Assembly: GCA_015520065.1 (NCBI GenBank)
Contig: WAQV01000057.1
Coordinates: 1-5,782, forward strand
Direction of reading: 5' to 3'
Source of the DNA: Candidatus Pacearchaeota archaeon
GTDB taxonomy: Archaea; Nanobdellota; Nanobdellia; Pacearchaeales; GW2011-AR1
DNA: 5,782 bases
Positions 1-5,047 of this stretch are shown here, piece after piece. Under the pieces are notes generated by a model, which had not been told where the DNA came from, did not search any database, and worked only from the letters and a program-made list of their open reading frames with translations. Numbering within the stretch: the stretch's first letter is position 1; each line of letters opens with the position of its first letter. Made by a program: the position numbers and the translations under genes.

Positions 1-35
1 ACAACAAATAACGCATAAGCATTAATCCAACCCAT
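1..35 (-). CDS. Start of a divergent gene running off the window (partial)
   Basis: Read on the minus strand, an ATG at 35-33 opens a frame with no stop to the window edge, giving MGWINAYALFV. Only 11 full codons are visible, so the product cannot be named; the hydrophobic run would fit the start of a membrane protein, but this is a guess. The main support is the promoter: a TATA-like box at 62-55 begins 27 nt upstream of the ATG, the same spacing as for the leaderless genes at 760 and 1194. All three plus-strand frames at the edge hit stops within the first 24 nt, so no substantial plus-strand gene enters here. Confidence 0.45.
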   Translation of the reverse strand, partial: MGWINAYALFV

Positions 36-72
36 TAAATCTTTAATCAGATATTTTTTATATTATTTGTTG
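2..72. repeat. Perfect 10-bp inverted repeat around the divergent start
   Basis: CAACAAATAA at 2-11 is exactly complementary to TTATTTGTTG at 63-72, with 51 bp between. The right arm lies directly upstream of the minus-strand TATA box, and the left arm lies inside the first codons of the divergent gene. A second small palindrome, ATTAAA-tc-TTTAAT, lies inside at 34-47. It could be an operator pair or a hairpin, but such arms also arise by chance in AT-rich DNA. Confidence 0.3.
55..62 (-). promoter_or_regulatory. TATA box for the divergent leaderless gene
   Basis: The minus strand reads TATAAAAA here. Archaeal TATA boxes are centred about 26-27 nt before the transcription start. That puts initiation close to the ATG at 35 and implies a leaderless mRNA. 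Confidence 0.4.
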
Positions 73-133
73 CAGGTTTTGGATATTTCCCAAATTTCTT
101 ACAATTATAAATGATTATTTAGCAGTTCAGAAA

Positions 134-143
134 TTTTTAAAAA
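134..143 (+). promoter_or_regulatory. Candidate TATA box for the small gene at 186
   Basis: TTTTTAAAAA resembles the boxes at 1165 and 2118 in this window. It predicts initiation near 161-166 and a leader of about 20-25 nt, long enough to hold the ribosome binding site at 176-181. An alternative box, TTATAAAT at 105-112, would give a leader of about 50 nt. The sequence does not decide between them. Confidence 0.35.
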
Positions 144-175
144 TTGTGAGACCTTCTTTGTGTTATAAAAAAAGA

Positions 176-181
176 GAGGGG
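176..181 (+). promoter_or_regulatory. Ribosome binding site GAGGGG for the gene at 186
   Basis: A purine-rich GAGGGG lies 4 nt before the ATG at 186. It is the best Shine-Dalgarno-like site on the plus strand here and supports 186 over the in-frame ATG at 258. The later site is preceded only by the weaker AGAGAAGA, itself a diverged copy of this one. Confidence 0.5.
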
Positions 182-185
182 TAAA

Positions 186-329
186 ATGACTGACAGGGAG
201 TATGGGATATTTAAACAGAAAATTTCAAAAATTATGAGACTTTTTAGAGAAGATAAAATGGATGATAGAGAGTATGAGATATTGAAAAGATATTTTGAAG
301 GAGCGAAGGTAAGAGATGAAGATGAAAGA
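186..329 (+). repeat. In-frame 72-bp tandem duplication of the gene start
   Basis: Units 186-257 and 258-329 each begin with ATG and share 24 of their first 30 bases (coding MTDREYGIFK and MDDREYEILK). Similarity extends upstream into the purine-rich leader (agaggggtaaa against agagaagataaa). The later parts have diverged to about the level of shared charged residues. Both copies carry a start codon, so a shorter product from 258 is possible. Confidence 0.55.
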
Positions 330-503
330 AAGTTAGAGATGTTTGAAAGTCTTGGTTTGGTTAAAAGAATTGGCTTTGCTACTGTTGATGGAAAAACCAT
401 AAAAACTGCAGTATTATCCTCTCTTGGTAGAGAGCGGTTCTATGAAGAAAGAAGAAGGAGAAGTCGTATTAGAAGCTTTTTTTATTATCTTCTACCAATA
501 TAA
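186..503 (+). CDS. Small unrecognised protein, winged-helix-like C-terminal half
   Basis: I do not recognise this 105-residue, highly charged protein. Residues 1-24 and 25-48 are an in-frame duplication (MTDREYGIFK against MDDREYEILK). From about residue 52, a helix (LEMFESLGLV) is followed by a hairpin-like strand pair (VKRIGF, DGK, TAVLSSLGRERF). This is the usual appearance of the recognition helix, wing and final helix of a winged helix-turn-helix, where 'L..LGRE.F' is common. The end is very basic (EERRRRSRIRS) and then hydrophobic (FFYYLLPI). A DNA-binding role is an inference from this pattern only. The start at 186 is chosen for its ribosome binding site; 258 would give an 81-residue form. 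A truncated copy of the C-terminal half follows directly. Confidence 0.6.
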   Translation: MTDREYGIFKQKISKIMRLFREDKMDDREYEILKRYFEGAKVRDEDERKLEMFESLGLVKRIGFATVDGKTIKTAVLSSLGRERFYEERRRRSRIRSFFYYLLPI

Positions 504-504
504 A

Positions 505-672
505 ACTAATAAATTTGCACGTATAGGTTATATAAAAATTGGTTATGAGAAAAAAGACGGAGAACCATATGAGACAGCAATTCTAACAGATTTAGGTAGA
601 ATGGTGTACTACAATGAAAGAACTTTAAGAAATCCTATAAGAAGGATTTTGCATTATATTTTTGAGATTTAA
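505..672 (+). pseudogene. 5'-truncated duplicate of the C-terminal half of the preceding gene
   Basis: The frame ending at 672 encodes from 511 a stretch (KFARIGYIKIG ... LGRMVYYNER ... HYIFEI) that aligns with the end of the preceding protein (coded by 339-503). It has one single-residue gap, 20 identities over 48 aligned positions, and both copies end at the same point. The frame differs from the upstream gene, and no start codon lies between that gene's stop and the homologous part. The only starts that would include it are TTG at 424 or ATG at 442, inside the upstream gene. It is most likely a decayed tandem duplicate. Translation from the overlapping ATG at 442 (77 residues) is possible, because the frame has stayed open. 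Confidence 0.55.
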
Positions 673-731
673 CCATAATTTTGAATTCTTAAAATTCTCA
701 ATAAAGGCTAAGAGTAAACAACAGAAAGTTA

Positions 732-739
732 TTTAAATA
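732..739 (+). promoter_or_regulatory. TATA box for eS8, leaderless
   Basis: TTTAAATA matches the archaeal TATA consensus (TTTAWATA). It begins 28 nt before the ATG at 760, so the predicted transcription start falls on or next to the start codon. No ribosome binding site precedes the ATG, as expected for a leaderless mRNA. Confidence 0.65.
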
Positions 740-759
740 AAAATAATGCACACTTATAT

Positions 760-1128
760 ATGCGGAAAGGAAGAAAAATAACAGGTGGAAGGTATGTTAA
801 AAGCAGGAAAAAGAAGCTTCACGAGCTTCCAGGCCAGAGAAGAATTATAAAAATAGGCGAGGAAAAAAGAAAATCCAAGAGAGTCAGAGGAGGAAATATT
901 AAAACATTCCTTCTTAGAGCCAAATATGTGAATGTTAATTCAGACGGAAAAACAAAGAAAGTTGAAATAAAAAATGTTCTCGAGACACCTTCAAACAGGT
1001 TCCTTGCAAGACAGAACATAATCACAAAAGGAACAATCGTTGAAACTGAGCTTGGAAAGGTTAAAATAACTAACAGGCCTACTCAAGAAGGAATGGTTAA
1101 CGGTGTTTTGATAAAAAACGAAAAATAA
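760..1128 (+). CDS. rps8e: Small-subunit ribosomal protein eS8 (S8e)
   Basis: This is the archaeal/eukaryotic ribosomal protein eS8, which binds 16S rRNA in the small subunit and has no bacterial counterpart. At 122 residues it has the archaeal length (about 125-130). Family signatures are visible in order: GRKITGG near residues 4-10, a basic stretch (KSRKKKLHELPG), the RVRGGNIKTFLLRA segment near 42-55, then ETPSNRFLARQNIITKG (75-92), ETELGKVKITNRP (95-108) and a C-terminal EGMVNGVLI. The N-terminus is a few residues shorter than the common 'M..QGRS.RK.TGG' form, but no in-frame start exists between the TATA box and 760. It stands alone with its own promoter. Confidence 0.96.
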   Translation: MRKGRKITGGRYVKSRKKKLHELPGQRRIIKIGEEKRKSKRVRGGNIKTFLLRAKYVNVNSDGKTKKVEIKNVLETPSNRFLARQNIITKGTIVETELGKVKITNRPTQEGMVNGVLIKNEK

Positions 1129-1142
1129 TTCATTCTTCTTTA
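1129..1142 (+). terminator. Pyrimidine-rich tract after eS8
   Basis: The stop codon is followed at once by ttcattcttctttaa, a T-rich tract of the kind where archaeal transcription ends without a hairpin. The next TATA box follows within about 25 nt, so termination here would make sense. The signal is weak. Confidence 0.25.
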
Positions 1143-1164
1143 AGATTGATTTAAAATAAAAACC

Positions 1165-1174
1165 TTTTTAAATG
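1165..1174 (+). promoter_or_regulatory. TATA box for the DsbA-like gene, leaderless
   Basis: TTTTTAAATG contains a core beginning at 1167, which is 27 nt before the ATG at 1194. The expected start of transcription is at the start codon, and no ribosome binding site is present between them. Confidence 0.6.
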
Positions 1175-1193
1175 CATTTTTGCTCATATCCTC

Positions 1194-2114
1194 ATGGTTA
1201 AAAGGAGTAAACAGAAAAAAGAGACTCTTACTAAGAAAATAAGAGAGAATCCATGGATATTATCTACATTTGTTTTAGGAGCATTATGCTTAATTTTAAT
1301 TACAGGAATTCTCTCAAGTGGGACTTCAGGAGTAAATACTATTCCTTCTGATGCTGCAGCAAAAAAGCTAGTAGAGTTTCTAAACAGGAACGCTCCAAGC
1401 GAGGTAACTCTGGAGAGTGTTTCATCTGAAAGCGGTTTGTATAAGGTAAATGTAAAATTTAGAGGTAACACAATACCAGTTTACATGACTCAGGACGGAA
1501 CATATTTTATACAGTCAGTCATTCCTATTTCAGACAGTTCTGGAGAATCAAGAACAACTGACAGCTCTCAGGAAACTGAAATAAGAAGAGTTGAGGTAAG
1601 TGTTGATGATGACCCTGTTAAAGGCTCAGAGGATGCTCCAGTAACAATAATTGAGTTTTCTGACTTTCAGTGCCCTTTCTGTGCAAGATTTTACTCTCAA
1701 ACTCTTCCTCAAATTGAGGAAACTTACATAAAAACAGGAAAAGTTAAGCTTGTTTACAGAGACTTTCCTTTAGACTTTCACGAGAATGCTCAGAAAGCTG
1801 CTGAAGCTGCAGAGTGTGCTGATGAACAAGGCAAATTCTGGGAGTATCATGACAAACTTTTCCAGAACCAAAACGCTCTTGACACTGACAGCCTAAAGAA
1901 ATATGCAAAAGAAATAGGGCTTGATACTGAGCAATTTAATAACTGCCTGGACTCAGGAAAAATGGAATCTGAAGTTAAAAAAGACTTTGCAGATGGTCAG
2001 GCAGCTGGAGTAAGAGGAACACCTGCATTCTTTATCAATGGCAGGCCTTTAAGCGGAGCCCAGCCTTTCTCAGAGTTCCAGAAGATAATTGAAGAAGAGC
2101 TTGCTAACATCTAA
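1194..2114 (+). CDS. Membrane-anchored DsbA-like thiol oxidoreductase
   Basis: This 306-residue protein has a lysine-rich N-terminus and one membrane segment at about 21-40 (PWILSTFVLGALCLILITGI), which should anchor it with the rest outside the cell. Residues about 50-112 form a small alpha-beta module ending YMTQDGTYFIQSVIPI. Its layout recalls the N-terminal module of DsbC/DsbG, but this is resemblance only. A low-complexity Ser/Thr/Glu linker (113-132) follows. The catalytic domain (about 133-306) is of the DsbA/BdbD thioredoxin-4 type: FSDFQCPFCARF carries the CXXC pair C160/C163, and GVRGTPAFFINGR carries the cis-proline P277. C208 and C251 may form a second, structural disulfide. The likely role is forming or isomerising disulfides in exported proteins. 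It is monocistronic and probably leaderless. Confidence 0.9.
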   Translation: MVKRSKQKKETLTKKIRENPWILSTFVLGALCLILITGILSSGTSGVNTIPSDAAAKKLVEFLNRNAPSEVTLESVSSESGLYKVNVKFRGNTIPVYMTQDGTYFIQSVIPISDSSGESRTTDSSQETEIRRVEVSVDDDPVKGSEDAPVTIIEFSDFQCPFCARFYSQTLPQIEETYIKTGKVKLVYRDFPLDFHENAQKAAEAAECADEQGKFWEYHDKLFQNQNALDTDSLKKYAKEIGLDTEQFNNCLDSGKMESEVKKDFADGQAAGVRGTPAFFINGRPLSGAQPFSEFQKIIEEELANI

Positions 2115-2117
2115 ACT

Positions 2118-2127
2118 TTTTTAAATT
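2118..2127 (+). promoter_or_regulatory. TATA box for the pilin-LamG gene
   Basis: TTTTTAAATT, part of a T6AAATT run just after the DsbA-like stop, begins about 31-33 nt before the ATG at 2151. This predicts a leader of zero to a few nucleotides. The T run may also serve as the terminator of the preceding gene. Confidence 0.55.
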
Positions 2128-2150
2128 GATTGTTCTTCTAATATAGTATA

Positions 2151-3221
2151 ATGAGGTGGTACAACAAAAAAGCCCTTTCTGCTGTAGTTACAACATTAAT
2201 CCTCATACTTCTCGTAATAGTTGCTATTGGAATAGTCTGGGTAGTAATAAAAAATATCCTCTCAGAAAGTTCAGAAGAAATCTCTGCTGGATTATCAAGA
2301 GTTACACTGGAAATAATAGAAGACTCTGTAAAAATAAACAACAATGACAATACACTATCCTTTGTTGTTAGTAGAGACATAGGAAAAGGGGACTTAGACA
2401 AAATAAAAGTTATTCTTAAAGACACTCAAGACAACACTTATTCTGAAGAAGTAGATGTTTCTAGTCTTACAGAGTTAGGAACAAAAAGAATAACAATAAA
2501 TAAAGGCGGCCTAACAATGATAAAAAGCATTTCAATAGCCCCAGTAATAAAAACAGAAAAAGGAAAAGAAAAACTATTTGCTGTTGCAGATGAAATCAAG
2601 TTTTCTAATGAAGAAGTCATTAAGAATATGCCTGGAATTGTTGCATGGTGGAGATTTGAGGGAAATGCAAAAGACAGTGTAGGAAACAATCATGGAAGTT
2701 TGAATGGAGGAGTGAGTTTTGCAGATGGCAGATTTGGAAAAGCTGCAAGTTTTGATGGGGTTGATGATTATGTTAATAACATATCATTTAACCCTTCTTT
2801 CTCCTCTGATTTGACAATTGTTGCATGGATAAAATCCTCATTTTCTCACTCATATCAGGCAAGAATGATAGATTTGGCGCAATCCAATAATGTAGGGCTG
2901 CAATTGAGTATGACTGGTGATGGAAGAATTGGAATTGACAATACTGGTGGACCAAGTAATGGAGTTTTTACTGCAGATTCAAAAAATGATGGCAACTGGC
3001 ACCAAATAACAGTAATAAGAGAAGGCTCCAGTTACAGAGTTTATGTAGATGGAGAACTTATTGGCTCAACAGGGGGGACTGTAATTAATTATGCAGGAAT
3101 TTATATAGGAAGCAGGTACAATGTAGAAGCACCATTTAATGGATTCATAGATGAAGTAATAATATTTAACAGAGTATTGAATGAAGAGGAGATTGATGCA
3201 CTTTATGAGATTAACTTATAA
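2151..3221 (+). CDS. Type IV pilin-like protein with C-terminal LamG domain
   Basis: This 356-residue protein should be exported and exposed on the surface. Its N-terminus is an archaeal class III signal: a short basic leader (MRWYNKKA), then LSAVVTTLILILLVIVAIGIV, close to the archaeal pilin N-terminal domain pattern (R/K-K-G/A, then L-S-x-V-V-x-T-L-L-L-I). A prepilin peptidase would cut after A8, leaving the hydrophobic helix (11-33) as anchor or assembly core. Residues about 38-158 are beta-rich and unrecognised. From about 163 to 350 lies a LamG-like jelly-roll (laminin G-3 / concanavalin-like): VAWWRFEGNAKDSVGNNHG, AASFDGVDDYV, LTIVAWIKS, GNWHQITVIREG, YRVYVDGELIGS, IYIGSR and FNGFIDEVIIFNRVLNEEEI are the usual strand motifs. 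LamG domains commonly bind sugars or proteins, so adhesion or surface recognition is likely. No other pilus genes are adjacent. Confidence 0.88.
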   Translation: MRWYNKKALSAVVTTLILILLVIVAIGIVWVVIKNILSESSEEISAGLSRVTLEIIEDSVKINNNDNTLSFVVSRDIGKGDLDKIKVILKDTQDNTYSEEVDVSSLTELGTKRITINKGGLTMIKSISIAPVIKTEKGKEKLFAVADEIKFSNEEVIKNMPGIVAWWRFEGNAKDSVGNNHGSLNGGVSFADGRFGKAASFDGVDDYVNNISFNPSFSSDLTIVAWIKSSFSHSYQARMIDLAQSNNVGLQLSMTGDGRIGIDNTGGPSNGVFTADSKNDGNWHQITVIREGSSYRVYVDGELIGSTGGTVINYAGIYIGSRYNVEAPFNGFIDEVIIFNRVLNEEEIDALYEINL

Positions 3222-3230
3222 GAATGTTGG

Positions 3231-3257
3231 AAGATAAATTCTATCTTAATGTTTTTT
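3231..3257 (+). terminator. Hairpin and T run between the convergent genes
   Basis: AAGATA (3231-3236) and TATCTT (3242-3247) form a perfect 6-bp stem with a 5-nt loop, followed by aatg and six T. On the plus strand this looks like a terminator for the pilin-LamG gene. Its right arm overlaps the rfcL stop codon (3246-3248), and the T run lies in the last rfcL codons. The stem is AT-rich and short, so it is a modest call. Confidence 0.35.
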
Positions 3258-4478
3258 CAAGTATTCTATCTCATCTTCTGTAAGTTTTAGCTCTTGTTGT
3301 ATGCTTGGAGAAGATATTATAATCTGCTTTATTATTGGGAACTCTTTCAAAGCTCTTTTCTCCCCTATATGCACGTGCCTTGCATATTTTTGAGCTATTG
3401 ATTTTTTCTTTGCGATTCTCTGATTATTGAGCCATATTTTTAAAATCCGAGATGGTTTCTTATATCTAGTAAAACCGCTCCAGTACGCCTTTGATGAGCT
3501 TTTTGATGCAGAGATCCCATAACTCAGTAAAATATTCTCATAAACCAAAAACCTCCAGTATTGCTGTTTGTAAATTCTCCCTTTAAATATATCAGCCTTG
3601 CTTAACAAATCATAAGCCTTTGCAAGTTCCTCCCCCTTATATTCAAGAGGAATGTTTTCCTCAACCCATAACATTATTTCATCCAGCGGCATGTCGATTG
3701 AATCAAAAATTTTAAGAGTTTCTTCTGTAGGCTTTCCCTTGAATATAAACCTTAATGCATTAAATATGTCATTCTCCTTATTTCTTTCATGAATCTCAAC
3801 ACTGTCAACTCCTCTCTTATCCAGTTCCTTAGAAGCTGACAGATATTGCAAAGACTGCAAGTCATTTATTGCTGCTCTTATGTCCCCTTTTGATTTAACT
3901 GCAATTTCAGTGACAATTTTATTATCAATAAAAAGACCTTCTTTCCTTAATATGTCAAATAAGATTTCCCTTATAACCTTGTAATCGATTTCCTTTAACT
4001 CTGCAATCTCGCACTTTTTTCTAAGTTCTGCAAGTTTCTTGCTCCAGATATCATTTGCTGTTATTACTACAGGATATGGAGTTATATCAATCAGATGCAA
4101 TAACTCATTAATTCCTCCTTTGTCAGCTCCAGTGATTCCATCAGCCTCATCAACAAGAATCAGCTTTCCTTTCTTTTCTGTTTTCAAAGGTGCTTGCTGA
4201 ATTGCAGGCCTGAGTATCTCTTTCAACCTTGTTCTGTCCCTTAAATCCGAAGCATTTAGTTCAAAAATCTCAAAATTAAACTCATTTGCAAGAACATATG
4301 CAAGAGTGGTTTTTCCTGTTCCAGGAGGTCCGTGAAGCAAAAGAGCTTTTTTTCTTTTGCTGCTGCTAATAGCTCCCAGATTAAAACTCTCTATAAATAG
4401 TTTTGCCTTATTGATTGCATCATTCTGGCCTCTAACATCTTTAAGGTATTTGGGCCTGTATTTTTCAGTCCATTGCAT
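3246..4478 (-). CDS. rfcL: Replication factor C large subunit (clamp loader)
   Basis: RfcL joins four copies of RfcS in the archaeal clamp loader, which uses ATP to open PCNA and place it on primer-template DNA. The AAA+ core is complete: WTEKYRPK (3-10), Walker A GPPGTGKT (50-57), the FELNASDLRDR segment (72-82), Walker B LILVDEAD (106-113), sensor 1 TAND (140-143) and sensor 2 GDIRAAIND (198-206). The SRC arginine-finger motif of small subunits is replaced by RKKC (153-156), as expected for a large subunit. The helical collar region follows (about 220-340). At 410 residues it is shorter than many archaeal homologues (roughly 470-500). It ends ...ELKLTEDEIEYLKKH with no evident PCNA-binding PIP box. 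Its ATG lies inside the end of the CYTH gene (14-nt overlap) with no ribosome binding site, suggesting translational coupling. It is last in the rfcS-CYTH-rfcL operon. Confidence 0.96.
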   Translation of the reverse strand: MQWTEKYRPKYLKDVRGQNDAINKAKLFIESFNLGAISSSKRKKALLLHGPPGTGKTTLAYVLANEFNFEIFELNASDLRDRTRLKEILRPAIQQAPLKTEKKGKLILVDEADGITGADKGGINELLHLIDITPYPVVITANDIWSKKLAELRKKCEIAELKEIDYKVIREILFDILRKEGLFIDNKIVTEIAVKSKGDIRAAINDLQSLQYLSASKELDKRGVDSVEIHERNKENDIFNALRFIFKGKPTEETLKIFDSIDMPLDEIMLWVEENIPLEYKGEELAKAYDLLSKADIFKGRIYKQQYWRFLVYENILLSYGISASKSSSKAYWSGFTRYKKPSRILKIWLNNQRIAKKKSIAQKYARHVHIGEKRALKEFPIIKQIIISSPSIQQELKLTEDEIEYLKKH

Positions 4479-5019
4479 TTTGGTTTTTGTTTTTAATGTT
4501 TTTTAAAAGCAAGTCACTATATGAAAGCTGAATTAAGTCCTTTTCCTGTATCTTAAATAGATTCATATACTCTCTGCACTGCAGCATTAACTTTTCTTTT
4601 CCAATACTACCATCTTTGTCTATTGCCTCAATCTCAGCAAAACTTCCCAATCCTTCAACTTCATCAATATGGAATTTAACATTGTCTATAAAGTAAATCT
4701 CTCTTTTTTTCTTAACTTCAACTAAAACCCCATACGCATTTCTTAAAATACTCTCAAGCAAAGAGTCCTTAGAGGTATTAAACAAAATGACTTTTGAGTG
4801 TTTAGGTCCTTTTTTGTTTTCTCTGTCATAAAAAATCAAGCAGTTCTCAATGTTTCCTTTTCTCAATTTCAGCCTGCCACGGTTTGTTTTAAAGTAAACA
4901 TCCGTCTGGGAATCAACTCCTATAAACCTTGCATTTTTATCTTTCAGAATCCCTCTTATTAAGTCAGAATCTTGGCATCTTGCCTTTATCTCAATATTTT
5001 GATGGTTTGGATGAGACAT
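4465..5019 (-). CDS. CYTH-domain protein, class IV adenylate cyclase-like
   Basis: This 184-residue protein belongs to the CYTH superfamily, a beta-tunnel fold that holds triphosphates with two metal ions. It is closest in appearance to the CyaB-like group often annotated as class IV adenylate cyclase. Visible motifs are NIEIKARC (8-15), QTDVYF (38-43), GRLKLRKG (48-55), YDRENKKGPKHSKV (64-77), VEVKKKREIYF (100-110), VKFHIDEVEGLGSFAEIEA (114-132) and a C-terminal helix (LIQLSYSDLLL). The charged residues inside these motifs (E10, K12, R49, K51, R53, K104, R106, D119, E129, E131) are those expected to line the tunnel. In the ExExK signature the first Glu is Asn8; I recall NIExKAR as common in this subgroup. 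Family members include adenylate cyclases, thiamine triphosphatases and inorganic triphosphatases, so the substrate is not settled. It lies 28 nt after rfcS and overlaps rfcL, so it is co-transcribed with the clamp loader. Confidence 0.87.
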   Translation of the reverse strand: MSHPNHQNIEIKARCQDSDLIRGILKDKNARFIGVDSQTDVYFKTNRGRLKLRKGNIENCLIFYDRENKKGPKHSKVILFNTSKDSLLESILRNAYGVLVEVKKKREIYFIDNVKFHIDEVEGLGSFAEIEAIDKDGSIGKEKLMLQCREYMNLFKIQEKDLIQLSYSDLLLKNIKNKNQNAMD

Positions 5020-5024
5020 TTTAA

Positions 5025-5030
5025 CTCTTC
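5025..5030 (-). promoter_or_regulatory. Ribosome binding site GAAGAG for the CYTH gene
   Basis: On the minus strand GAAGAG lies 5 nt before the ATG at 5019. It supports that start and internal translation within an operon transcript. The nearby AATTTAAAAA (5040-5031) looks like a TATA box but is too close to the ATG for a leaderless promoter. Confidence 0.35.
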
Positions 5031-5047
5031 TTTTTAAATTTAGAGGT

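Noticed and set aside
477..483. A run of seven T near the end of the small gene, where a +1 shift would fuse it to the downstream duplicate (programmed frameshift or sequencing error).
   Set aside because: The upstream protein's own C-terminus (SFFYYLLPI) aligns with the end of the duplicate (ILHYIFEI), stop for stop. Its stop is therefore the natural end, and a fusion would not be the ancestral form.
662..701. Imperfect inverted repeat (TTGAGATTT with AAATTCTCAA) at the end of the partial duplicate, as a terminator.
   Set aside because: It has a bulge and no following T run, and it is AT-rich enough to be chance.
1184..1471. Open minus-strand frames opposite the eS8, DsbA-like and pilin genes.
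   Set aside because: They are shadows of well-supported plus-strand genes, with no promoters or recognisable motifs of their own.
2153..2159. GAGGTGG immediately after the pilin ATG, resembling a Shine-Dalgarno site for a later start.
   Set aside because: No in-frame start lies at a suitable distance downstream, and the basic leader MRWYNKKA before the hydrophobic helix is needed for a class III signal.
5031..5040. TATA-like AATTTAAAAA on the minus strand as a separate promoter for the CYTH gene.
   Set aside because: Its centre is only about 16-18 nt from the ATG, which would place transcription start inside the coding sequence. An operon with rfcS fits better.
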